A DNA stretch of 64,000 nucleotides from Adenophora triphylla var. japonica (Eukaryota > Streptophyta > Magnoliopsida > Asterales > Campanulaceae). The translations under genes were made by a program, and so were the position numbers. Under the pieces are notes generated by a model. That model did no database searches and was not told where the DNA came from. It was given only the letters and a program-made list of their open reading frames with translations. Shown here piece by piece: positions 33,200 to 42,924 of the stretch. Position 1 is the stretch's first letter, and every line of letters starts with the position of its first letter. Where the stretch lies: contig JAFEMH010000169.1 of the NCBI GenBank assembly GCA_022495995.1, positions 620,001 to 684,000 of the forward strand, in the 5' to 3' direction.

Positions 33200-36100
33200 A
33201 TGGCGTCGGATCATAAGGCTGTCATCATCGACGGTAAGGCTATAGCCCAAACCGTCCGATCTGAAATCGCCGCCGAAGTTCATCGTCTGTCGGAAACTCA
33301 TGGCAAGGTCCATCTCTCTCATTTCATTTGATTTCAGTTTATTACAAATTTCATTTCATGACAGACTGATGATTCGAGTAATCTTACCAATTTGTTTTAC
33401 TCCTGCTGATTTCAATTCTACTATGGCTATTAGGTTTCTGTCCGTGTCACTTTGCTATAATTATGCTTATGCTTCATGTTTTTCTGGTATCAATGTCTAT
33501 CCAGTCAATTCGAATCGTCCTTAATCTATTTTTGATATAATCTTAAGAGGCTCTTTTCATAATCTCAACGCAAATAGTTCAGTGAAAGCTTTTGATTTTC
33601 TTTCATATGTCGTATGTCTCATATTCATTTTTTTAAAGGCAAACCACACAAAGTTATTTTACAACCAAAGTAGCACACTGATACCTATTAATAGTCCTAC
33701 TAACCACAAACCCCATAAATTCGTTTTCTATGAAGGGAATCATAAGGGGGGGGGGAGGAAAATACTCATCAATGCTGTCCTAATGAATTGCGGTTTTAGC
33801 TAGAATATCAGCAACGGTACTCCCTTTACGATATGCAAAAAGAGCACAAAGATGCTGGAAGGACTCCATCAAGGACCTGCAATCAGTGGCCGACGCAGGA
33901 ATTGAAGAATGGGGGGTCAAAAAAACTGGAGTAAAGGAATGATGAATAGGGGCGCTGCCCCCAATTTTTTTTTATTATTTTTTTTTGTTGTTTCTTCATA
34001 TATAATAGTACAACTTTAGACATAAATATAGTTAAGCATCTGGTTTAATAGTGACAATAATACATCAGTTGATCTCAACACTTGTATAACACAATTACAC
34101 GTACCAAAAGATTCAACATATATAGTTGTTCAACATCTAAAATCACATCCACAAATAAAAAATCATAAATATAAAACATTTTACTTCAACATATACTTCC
34201 TCCTTTTCCACTAAAAATACTCTTTACCTGTTTGGGTGTCTCATTAAAAATTACACTTTTCTAAAATGAAAATATTTTAATATTTTCTATTTAACGGGAC
34301 ACACTTACATACTCAAAACAATTATTCACTTACACTTAATCCTCACGTCCAAAACAAAAGTTTAATTCTTGTATCTAAAACAAAGTGTATTTTTTAGTGG
34401 GACGGAAGGAGTATAGTTGTATTTATAGAGTGAAACGTAGTTGGGTTTTTTTTTAATAAAAAAGTCAAGCAGGGGCAGTGCCCTCCCCCCCCCCTCCTAG
34501 GTCCGCCCATGCCTGCAATCACTTGTTAATGTCCTCAAACCTGACAGAAGTTCCTGCAAAGGATGTTAAAGGCCACTAAGGAGTCAGTTTCTAGATGAAG
34601 GGAAGAGATATGGAGTTTTCGAGCATAAGTAAAACCAGTACAAATAGCCCAAAGCTCAGCTGTCATATTAGACGTCACCCCTATGGGTTTAGTGAAACCA
34701 CCAATACGCACTCCAAGAGAATTTAGAATGATTACCCCAATGCCTGCTGCTCCTGGATTGCCAAGTGCAGAACCATCCGTATTAAGCTCAAATTGAGTAG
34801 TTGTGACGGTTTCCTGCTATTAAGTTTTGAAATTTTTCCTTTAGCGGTTTTGATTTGAGAGTGGAGATTTATTTGTAGCTGTCCTCGTTTTTAAGCTTGA
34901 TTCTTTCTTTCACAAACTACTTGTTTGGTAGTGTGTTTTTTTGGCTTGTTGCTTCTGATTTCATTGTTAGCCTGATTTTTTTTTTATTCGCTGAAGCTAT
35001 AAATAGACTCAAGTCAAATATCAATCCAAACAGGTGTCGTTTTGATGGAAAAATAAAGAGGCTCAGGCTACTACTATGTTTAGTCAATTAACTGCGTTTC
35101 ATTCTTCTTCGCGGGTTTTATCTTATTTTATTCATTGCCATGTATTCTTCTTGGAATCATGAACATGTTTAAATCTTCATTCTGGACAGAGAATAATATT
35201 TTTGTTGTTTCAACAAAGAAAGAAATCATAGTACTCAAATTCCCAGATTCATATGTGCTAGAATGAAGTGTGAAAAGCTAGAGAAAAAAAACATGTTCTT
35301 GAATCCTTTTCCGCCATATATTTCATTCCAAAGCAAGGTCATTGCACAGATAACACTCGTCCATATACATACAATATCATTCTGTTCCTTTGGTTTATTT
35401 CAGGTCCCAGGGCTGGCTGTTGTTATTGTAGGACATAGGAAGGACTCTCAGAGCTATGTAAGAATGAAGAGAAAAGCATGTGCAGAGGTTGGAATTAAAT
35501 CCCTTGACATAGACCTTCAAGAGCAAGTATCTGAAGCCGAATTGATAGGGAAGGTCCACGAGTTGAACGCAAATCCCGATGTACATGGTCAGTCAATCTT
35601 GTTCTGGATCAAAAGGCAGCTTTATGAACTTCTCGTTTCCAATCAATTCTGATTTAGGTTATGCGTTTAATTTTGTCACCATGTACCTTCAATTTTTCTT
35701 CCTTGAATCTTCCTAGTTTTTACTAATGATAATTAGTTAACTTTAATCTCAAATTAATAAATACTTTAGTGCATAGCCTTGTTTTCTGGTGGATCAGAGT
35801 TGAGGTGAAGGTGATGTTGTTCATATTGCTGCAGGTATATTAGTCCAGCTTCCGCTGCCAAAACATATAAATGAAGAAAAAGTCTTAACCGAAATTAGCC
35901 TTGAGAAGGATGTAGATGGCTTCCATCCTCTGAACATTGGGAAGCTAGCTATGAAAGGCAGGGAACCACTATTTGTTCCTTGCACCCCCAAGGCAATATA
36001 TATTTCTAACCTTGAAACATATGCTTATTTTGTTCTCCGTCCCTAAATGAATGCCCAAATTTCATTTAGGGGACATTCTGATTTTTTTTTTACTTTTTAT

Positions 36101-37242
36101 ATAATTAAATGGTAAAGATGCATAAATATTCTTGTTATCCACTTTCTAAAGATTTAGTTTTTCAAGTATAAAATGACTAGTGAAAAAAAAAATTGTTGTA
36201 AAAACATTAAGAGACAGTTTTTTACAAAAAAGACATTCATTTTGTGACAGAAATTTCTTGAAAATGCACATTCATTTAGGGACGGTGGGAGTAACACATT
36301 TCTCATGTCTGTTCTTCGTGACAGCAAATTTTCTGCCTGCAGGTGTCATTTATGTTGTATCTAAGAAGCTTCTAGAACTAATGAGATACTGTTTTGTCAC
36401 TAGGGATGTCTCGAGCTTTTGTCACGAAGCGGTATTAGTATAAAAGGAAAGAAGGCCGTCGTGGTCGGCCGTAGTAACATAGTCGGTTTGCCAGTTTCTT
36501 TGCTTCTTCTGAAAGCTGATGCTACAGTTACCATAGTCCACTCACATACTTCTGACCAAGAGAGTATTATTCGCGAAGCAGATATTATTATAGCAGCAGC
36601 TGGACAAGCAATGATGGTATGCATAGCTGTTCTCTTTGTTTTCTATGATAGCTGTTCTCTTTGTTTTCTATGAAGATTGTTCTCTGATTTGCTTGTGATT
36701 CTGCATATAAGTTATGATGATATAAATGTTCCACTAATTGAACTAACTTTACAACTTGTGATCTTTAGGGACTTGCAATTTATAATATGCTTGTAACTTG
36801 TTACTTCTATTTTTTCCTTCCTGAATATGCCATTTACCTGACAAAATCTGACAACTTGATTATTGAGAGTATTTTTCCTTCCTGAAGGCCTTGAAAATGC
36901 TTTCATATACTCACTCACTCTGTCCCGCTTGAAATAGGATTTTGGTCAACTTTATTGCATTTTGACCAAGGCTTTGAAGAAAAAATAATGATCCTAATAC
37001 AACAACAACATTACCCCGGTGCCACAAAGGCTCCCACCTATGGTGGGGTTTGGGGGTCGGATCTACGCAGCTTTGCCCCTGTATTAAAGCACAGAGATGT
37101 TGTTTCCGGATGACCCATGATGAAAATGGCGTCGAAAGTTGTAATAAAAATTTAAAAATTGTAATTTATCACGATTAATAATGCTCAATAACAATTTTTA
37201 GATTTTGATTAGAATAATTATTTTCTTATATAGGTTTGATTA

Positions 37243-37278
<36 letters not shown>

Positions 37279-37812
37279 TATATATACTATATATATATAG
37301 TATATATTATTTTTTATATTTAAAATGGGTTTTTTATTTATTGATAACTTAATCTATACAATAGTGACTCTTTTGGAGAGTGAAATCTACCATTGGTATG
37401 GATTGACCCATGACCTTTCGTGTATAGAAAAGTATATCTGATGTTGCTTAGTTAGAGCTCTTTGGTAAGATAGCATATATGAACTGTTGCTTTAACAAGC
37501 CTAACTTCTGACATAATTCTGTATCTACTTGCAAGTGATCTGAATTTTTCTGACGTATTCATCTACCTATCTATTTGTCAGATAAAAGGCAGCTGGATCA
37601 AACCCGGAGCAGCAGTGATTGACGTGGGGACAAATTCGATTGATGATCCGAGTAAGAAATCAGGATATAGGCTGGTAGGAGATGTTGATTATAAGGAAGC
37701 ATGTAAAGTAGCCGGATGGGTAACTCCAGTTCCGGGAGGCGTTGGACCTATGACTGTTGCAATGCTGCTCAAGAATACCTTGGAGGGTGCTAAGCGAGTT
37801 ATCGAACACTAG
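33200..37812 (+). CDS. FOLD: Bifunctional methylene-tetrahydrofolate dehydrogenase/cyclohydrolase, five exons
   Basis: Exons 33200-33307, 35404-35587, 35835-35992, 36404-36616 and 37582-37812 join in frame to 297 residues, close to the usual cytosolic plant FolD length. FolD interconverts 5,10-methylene-THF and 10-formyl-THF with NADP. Seen in order: [18 protein letters not shown] followed by MKRKAC, which contains the family's catalytic lysine region; [30 protein letters not shown]; the nucleotide-binding segment [14 protein letters not shown]; and [15 protein letters not shown]. No N-terminal targeting extension is present (start MASDHKAVI), which suggests a cytosolic isoform. Intron 3 starts with GC instead of GT (35993). 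Introns 1, 3 and 4 contain transposon insertions, but every exon is open, so the gene looks functional. Confidence 0.95.
33884..34511. mobile_element. hAT-type non-autonomous element (628 bp) in FolD intron 1
   Basis: Ends CAGTGGCCGACG and GTCCGCCCATG are imperfect inverted repeats of the CAGTGGCGGA type. A perfect 8-bp target duplication, CCTGCAAT, lies at 33876-33883 and 34512-34519. It is inserted into the RNase H fragment and itself contains a Stowaway MITE. Confidence 0.88.
34196..34411. mobile_element. Stowaway MITE nested in the hAT element
   Basis: The termini CTTCCTCCTTTTCCACTAAA and TTTAGTGGGACGGAAGGAG are inverted repeats flanked by TA (34194-34195 and 34412-34413). It is a third layer of insertion within FolD intron 1. 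Confidence 0.85.
36034..36290. mobile_element. Diverged Stowaway-type MITE in FolD intron 3
   Basis: The left end TTCTCCGTCCCTAAATGAAT and right end ATTCATTTAGGGACGGTGGG are inverted repeats. TA flanks are partly lost. It lies in the GC-AG intron 3 of FolD. Confidence 0.7.
36996..37125 (+). mobile_element. Au-type SINE in FolD intron 4
   Basis: AACAACAACATTACCCCGGT, a CCCACCTATGGTGGGGTTTG segment, ATCTACGCAGCTTTGCCCCT and AGATGTTGTTTCCGGATGAC follow the order seen in plant Au SINEs (usual forms: CACAAGTGGGGTCTGGG, GTACGCAGACCTTACCCCT, GAGAGGCTGTTTCC). The element is short, non-coding and moved by LINE machinery. It directly follows a half-Stowaway end (36910-36990). Confidence 0.7.
37243..37312. 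repeat. (AT)n microsatellite in FolD intron 4
   Basis: Nearly pure AT repeat with CTATATATACT interruptions. Confidence 0.9.
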
Positions 37813-37923
37813 ATTTATGTTTGGAGAATTATGCTTCGACTTGATATTATCAATAATAAGTTATAAGGCCCCTCATTGTGTTTCAGTTGATGTAACACAG
37901 ATTTGTTGTAGACTTTTGTATTA

Positions 37924-38188
37924 CTCCCTCCGTCCCTAAATGTTTTTCCCATTTGACTTTTCAAACATTTTAATTTAGTGATTTTGAAGCTTTAATTTTG
38001 GTTATTTTTACGAACGCTTTGAAAATTATTGATAATATACACCGCCGTTATGTAATACTCCGTCCCTAAATGTTACAAGTTTTGAAAATTTAGTGATTTT
38101 GAAGCTTTAATTTTGGAAATGAGACTAATTTTTTGGGACAAAGGAAAGGAAAAGGGGAAATGGGACAAACATTTAGAGACGGAGGGAG
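37924..38188. mobile_element. Stowaway MITE downstream of FolD
   Basis: CTCCCTCCGTCCCTAAATGT and ACATTTAGAGACGGAGGGAG are flanked by TA. An internal second terminus-like motif, ACTCCGTCCCTAAATGTT near 38050, and a repeated TTTTGAAGCTTTAATTTTGG suggest an internal duplication. It starts about 112 bp after the FolD stop, probably within the 3' UTR. Confidence 0.85.
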
Positions 38189-38265
38189 TATGTTTCTAGG
38201 ATATACCAAGTTCTTAATTTTGATTTTGAATGGATGTCATATGGCATTACTCAAATAATACTATA

Positions 38266-38564
38266 CTCCCTCCGTCTCAGAAAATGCTTCACCTTTTACC
38301 CAAAATGGCGTCCCGTTTGAAGCTTCACCTTTCCTAAAATGGAAAAGTTTTATTAATATTCTATTATACCCACTCACTATTTTCTCCACTCATTCTCTCT
38401 CCTAATTCACTATTACATTCACAACACTTTTTAAATTTACTATTCCCTCCATTAATTCTCTCTCCTATTTTCAAATTACACTCACAACATTTTTTCTTCC
38501 CACCTATTTCCTTAATTTGCATGCCCGGCCAAAAATGGTGAACCATTTCCTGGGACGGAGGGAG
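38266..38564. mobile_element. Stowaway MITE
   Basis: CTCCCTCCGTCTCAGAAAAT and TTTCCTGGGACGGAGGGAG are inverted ends flanked by TA. The next MITE begins after only four bases, TATA. Confidence 0.85.
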
Positions 38565-38568
38565 TATA

Positions 38569-38759
38569 CTCCCTCCCCAATTCGGCAATTCCCAATATAA
38601 AAGAGACTAATTCCTTTTTTGGGCGTCTTAATATAAAAAATAATATAAAAGAGACTTACCCAAAATAGACAACGAGATCCATTTGTCATACTCACAACAT
38701 TTACTTTTTCCTTAATTCTCACACACAAATTTAGTGTCTTTTATATTGGGACGGAAGGT
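38569..38759. mobile_element. Stowaway-type MITE abutting the previous one
   Basis: Starts CTCCCTCCCCAATTCGG and ends TTATATTGGGACGGAAGG; the interior AATATAAAAGAGACT matches AGTGTCTTTTATATT in inverted order. The right-hand TA is imperfect. Confidence 0.65.
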
Positions 38760-39247
38760 TAAAGTTTAAATTTTGAGTCAAAATAAATTTATTAGGTATA
38801 AAATTTTACAGTGAATTGTGAAACTTGCTAAATTTTCAAAACCGGGTATTCAATTTTCAAATGAACTCGTTAAATTGCCAATCTATTTCGTTAAACATGT
38901 TAAATTTCCAATCCATTTCATTAATTGTGATGACAGTTTACAGTGAATTGTAAAGAAAATATTACATTGGTAACCGAATAGCAAATTATGAGGAAGTTTG
39001 GGTAAACTAAATGGAAACGTATCCAAATAAAAAATTGGTTGTTTATCCCCAAAGTATTAATCTATTCTCAATTTGCATTTCTGTTTGAAAAATTGATTTG
39101 TTTGGTACCTATGTTTTCAAAATTTCCCACTTTGCACCGTTGCTCTAACTGACGTTAGAAAATTAACGTTAAATTGCACGTGTCATGTAACATGATGGGC
39201 ATTTCAGTCTTTTCAGTGTAAATTAATTCAAAGTGACGTCGTTTTGA

Positions 39248-39690
39248 GACCAAAGTATGCTATTTGTTGAGAGTAAAGAATGATTTCATACTAAATGATT
39301 AACAGGAGATGCTGCCTTCTATGTGTGGTGGTTTGCTGATTTTTATTGCCTTCTGTCTATGATGATAATTTGCTGAGACCAAAGTATGCTATTTGTTGAG
39401 AGTAAAGTATGATTTCATACTAAATGATTAAGAGGAGATGCTGCCTTCTATGTGTGGTGGTTTGCTGATTTTTGTTGCCTTCTGTCTATGATGATAATTT
39501 GCTGAGACCAAAGTATGCTATTTGTTGAGAGTAAAGTATGATTTCATACTAATTGATTAAGAGCATATGCTGCCTTCTGATTTGGAAATATGTGTGGTGG
39601 TTTGGTGATTTTTTGTTGCCTTCTGTCTATGATGATAATTTGCTGAGACCAAAGTATGTTTTCATATTAAATTGAATAAGAACAGATATT
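39248..39690. repeat. Tandem repeat of about 129 bp, 3.3 copies
   Basis: Units start GACCAAAGTATGCTATTTG at 39248, 39377 and 39506, with a shorter one at 39647. The third unit has a 12-bp insertion. The array lies just inside the left arm of the long-TIR element. Confidence 0.92.
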
Positions 39691-39711
39691 GCCTTCGATT
39701 GTGGCTGGAAA

Positions 39712-39900
39712 TTTTTTTACTTACAAAAGGCAAGTTTTTCCTAATACAAAAGGCCAAATTTTTTTACTTACAAAAGGCAAGTTTTTCCTATTACAAAATG
39801 CCACTTTTTTCCTTTTACAAAAGGCCACTTTTTTACTTACAAAAGGCCACTTTTTTACTTACAAAAGGCCACTTTTTCCTAATACAAAAGCCAACTTTTT
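39712..39900. repeat. Short tandem array based on ACTTACAAAAGGCCACTTTTT
   Basis: Seven or more units of 20-30 bases alternate CTTACAAAAGG and CTAATACAAAAGG forms. The ORFs here only reflect the repeat. Confidence 0.85.
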
Positions 39901-39904
39901 CAAC

Positions 39905-41373
39905 TTAAGCAAATTCTTCCATCATGCCCTCAAGTCCATCACCATTCCCTCCCTCTATTAGATACACTAAACATTCTCTCACCAACGTCAACTCAATTGG
40001 ATAGTTATCTGGGAGTAACCCTCTTCTAAACAATGCATCCTTTCCGATGTGTTTAATTTTGTAGGCATTTGATCCACGTTGAGTCATAATCTGATTGAAA
40101 CATGATTGCAAGGTTAGGAAGACCTTGTTCAGTTTGTAGTCACAAAGCCTGTTGAATGAATGTTCCACTGCATAAATCAACTCATCAATAGTCCTTGCTT
40201 GCACATCTGTCTTTAGTGACTCTATTGATCTGAACCACCCTAGATCATTTACATTAGTATCCGGTGAATTTGGTGGCTGGAACTCCAAACAGGATGTCAA
40301 TCCATCTTCAGGCCGCTATGAATTCTGGATCTTGGTGTAAGGACAAATGTGGTGGGGCATTGTCCCACTGAATTATGATGTTTTTACTTTCTGTTTCTGG
40401 CCATTTTTGTTTGATTGCAGGGAGAACCTACAATCAAATAAAAGTAGAAAAACTTCTCTGTTGACTGATTCAAAACATTGATATCTGAGTGCTTTCAAAC
40501 AAATAAAAGTAGAAAAACATTGCAGGGAGAACCTACAATGAAAAGTAGAAAAACTTGAAAACTTGCATGTGTTAGCATCATTTCTTTTGTCACTTCTCTG
40601 TTGACTGATTCAAGTACCTTGGTAACCATTGTTCCTGCTGCTCTGTTTCTGCTCTTCCTCTTTGCAAGTTCTTTCTTTGTAAATGGCCACATTCCTATAT
40701 TGCCATCAAATAAAAGTTCTCCATTTTCTCGATAAATTGGTCTACTAACACCACATAGAAACATAACTTTTGTTATGAATCTCTTGCTTTGGCAAGACCT
40801 GTAAGGCTCAGTTTCTCCAGGAAAAATGTAATATTTTTCCGTACACCTAGCCATGTTAAACCATTTTTCATCCACATGTATAACATGTGTCATGCTTTTA
40901 AACTTTGGTGTACATGTAGATGCATCATATCTGAGTGCTTTCAAACAGAATTTCAGCCTTGTTATCATGTTTTTAGGGGTCAAAGAAGGTTTTATGGCAT
41001 TTGAATGTGGTTTGATCACACCACTTTTTTTCCATCTAAAAATTGTACTTTTGCTGACACCCATACCATTTGCTAAATTCCTAATCGTACCTCTTTTATG
41101 AAATGGTAGTGCTTTTAACCTTGCAACATCTACATCAATTTTGTTGCTTATAACTCTACCTTTCCTCCTTGTAGGCAAAGAAATTGGAATTCGAAGTTGC
41201 ATCTGAAGTTTCACCCTCTTCCAGAACTTGAAAATGGTGGCTCTACAAGTTCCAAACTTCACCATTGCTTCTTCAACTTTGGATTTTGGAAGCATTCCAT
41301 TTTTTGAAGATAATGCTATGAACTGGGCAAGATGGAACCTTTTCTCTTGGGAAATGTCTTTATCATTACCCAT
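39905..41373 (-). pseudogene. Plant mariner-like transposase, frameshifted
   Basis: From 41373 down: an N-terminal helix-turn-helix region (RATIFKFWKRV, then GTIRNLANGMGVSKSTIFRW) and the catalytic core with THVIHVDEKWF (first Asp), LFDGNIGMWPF, RNRAAGTMVTKV, IIIQWDNAPPHL (second Asp) and FQPPNSPDTNVNDLGWFRSI (third Asp). These are hallmarks of plant mariner-like elements (DD39D class), the autonomous counterparts of Stowaway MITEs. A duplicated, rearranged stretch (40440-40560) and a frame break near 40300 separate the three acidic residues into different ORFs. The product would cut and paste elements at TA sites; this copy cannot make it. Confidence 0.85.
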
Positions 41374-41689
41374 TTTTGATTAGTATAGAATCTGGGCTAT
41401 TATGTTCTATTTTGTGGATATTTAAAACTTTTGGGATCAAATTCAAAATCTGGAGGGAACTTCAAATTTTGTCTGATTGTAGGCCACTGTATGGTTGTAA
41501 AATGATTGTAAAAAGCTTCTTATTTTATGTAAAGATATTTATGGAGGGAAATTCAAGTTTTGGAGCCAAAAATTTATCTTGGCTGTCATCAGGGATTAGG
41601 AAGCTTTTAATTCACTAATCTTTCTCCACTATCTCACTTTTTCATTATTTTAATAGTTTTCCTTAGTTATTGTGCCTCCCACCTTAGTC

Positions 41690-41714
41690 TACACTAAGGT
41701 GGGACGGAGGGAGT
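41690..41714 (-). repeat. Surviving terminus of the mariner-like element
   Basis: CTAAGGTGGGACGGAGGGAG followed by TA, about 340 bp upstream of the transposase start, is the 5' terminal inverted repeat of the mariner copy. It is the same GGGACGGAGGGAG end found on the Stowaway MITEs here. The opposite end was not found. Confidence 0.75.
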
Positions 41715-42015
41715 ATTTGAGTTCAAAAGTATATAACAGGAATAAGACCTGGGAATGGAAGATGAGTTTTTTTTTTTCTCTTTTACTTTTTCCAATGACT
41801 ATCAACAAGAATGGGAGGGTAAATACGTAATTTCGACATAAATGGTCATGTGCTCTGCACATGGCTAATTTTCGTTAAAGTCTGTTAGAGTTAGGGTGCA
41901 AATTGGTAAAATTTGAAAACATAGGTATCAAATAAATCGATTTTTCAAACGGAGATGCAAAGTGAAAATCAGTGATACTTGGAGGAGTTTAACTTATTTT
42001 TGCCTAAAAAATTGG

Positions 42016-42924
42016 ATAGAGACGCTGAAATGGAGATGGAGGGAATTATTATTTAAATTTTTTTAGCTTCTCGAATTAGTCGCGCCAGAGCTCTATACAA
42101 ACCATAGAGTACCTGCAAGACGTCGACGGACGTCGTCACCGCACCGCTATCGCCGCCGCCATCACCATCTCCAGCGGCAGAGGCCTTGGTACATTATATA
42201 TCAGTTCTTCCTTAAGGTATTCAATCGAATTAATCATTCAACTCTTTTTATTGGGTTGCCAATTATTTTACCCTCACTAGGGCTACTTTTATTTCATTTC
42301 AGCCTCTATCATTTAATCGTATCCTTCGACCTGTGCTGAATTAAGAAATTTGGGAATGCTTACTTTGTTTTGCACATCAATTGCTATAATATATGCTAAT
42401 TTTTGGTTCTGATGGCATGCAAAGCTTGAATACACTTGTTTGATTGTAGATTAGGTGATTTGAAATTTCTAGGTCTCTGATAATATCTCAGCTTTACCGA
42501 ACAATTTGCTGTAATATGAACTATCTTCACTGGATTAATTTATTAACTAAGTTGGGATTTAAGAAATTCAATAGCGTTCAGATGAGAGTTACTTTATGCC
42601 ATTTATCGTGCAGACAGATTATTAGGGAAGCTTGAGAACATTAGCAGATTAGCAATACGCCTAATCAGTGATCCTGATGCTTAACCTTAATTAAACTGAT
42701 ATTGGTTATGCAAATGGAGTTACAAAGATTAAGAAAACACAAGGTCAATAAGAGAAGAAAGTAGAAAATAAACCTTAGCCATTGGACTAAACTATGTTCG
42801 CCATGCTCCTTATTGCTAGGCATTTCACAGCTCATCGCACATCTGAAGTCATATAATAGTAGAATTAGATTCCTTCCTACAAGAAAAATTGGTTATTCTA
42901 GCTTCATATGCTTGGTGACCTTAT
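42016..42924. other. Region between the Mutator-like element and the GH3 gene
   Basis: GC-richer sequence at about 42080-42200 (repeated GCCGCC and ACGTCGTC) looks like a transcribed leader, but no ORF or exon is recognisable. The rest is AT-rich and would include the GH3 3' UTR near 42800-42924. Confidence 0.35.

Larger units (their letters stand above)
33625..34860 (-). pseudogene. RNase H fragment of a LINE-type retroelement in FolD intron 1
   Basis: On the minus strand, 34530-34815 reads [19 protein letters not shown], then [18 protein letters not shown] and LHLETDSL, a plant RNase H-like domain with its DGS, E and D acidic residues. The end of the domain, [17 protein letters not shown], lies at 33780-33880. 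An hAT element (33884-34511) splits the two parts. A T-run near 33625-33635 could be the inverted poly(A) end. Such RNase H domains occur in plant LINEs and in 'RVT_3' proteins. It is a 3' fragment only. Confidence 0.7.
39039..42004. mobile_element. Long-TIR Mutator-like element enclosing a mariner copy
   Basis: About 200 bp at the left (39039-39240) is an inverted, diverged copy of about 200 bp at the right (41800-42004): GTTTGAAAAATTGATTTG and TTGGTACCTATGTTTTC on the left match CAAATAAATCGATTTTTC and GAAAACATAGGTATC on the right. An 11-bp direct repeat TAAAAAATTGG at 39028-39038 and 42005-42015 may be the target duplication. The right arm looks about 8-10 bases longer, so the exact borders are uncertain. 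Long TIRs plus a 9-11-bp duplication fit Mutator-like elements. No MuDR-type transposase was seen. Confidence 0.65.

Noticed and set aside
36910..36990. Complete Stowaway MITE in FolD intron 4
   Set aside because: Only a left half (CTCACTCACTCTGTCCC) is visible before the SINE; no matching right end was found.
42060..42200. GC-rich stretch as a first exon of an unknown gene
   Set aside because: No ATG with a sustained frame and no following exon; left as unexplained leader-like sequence.
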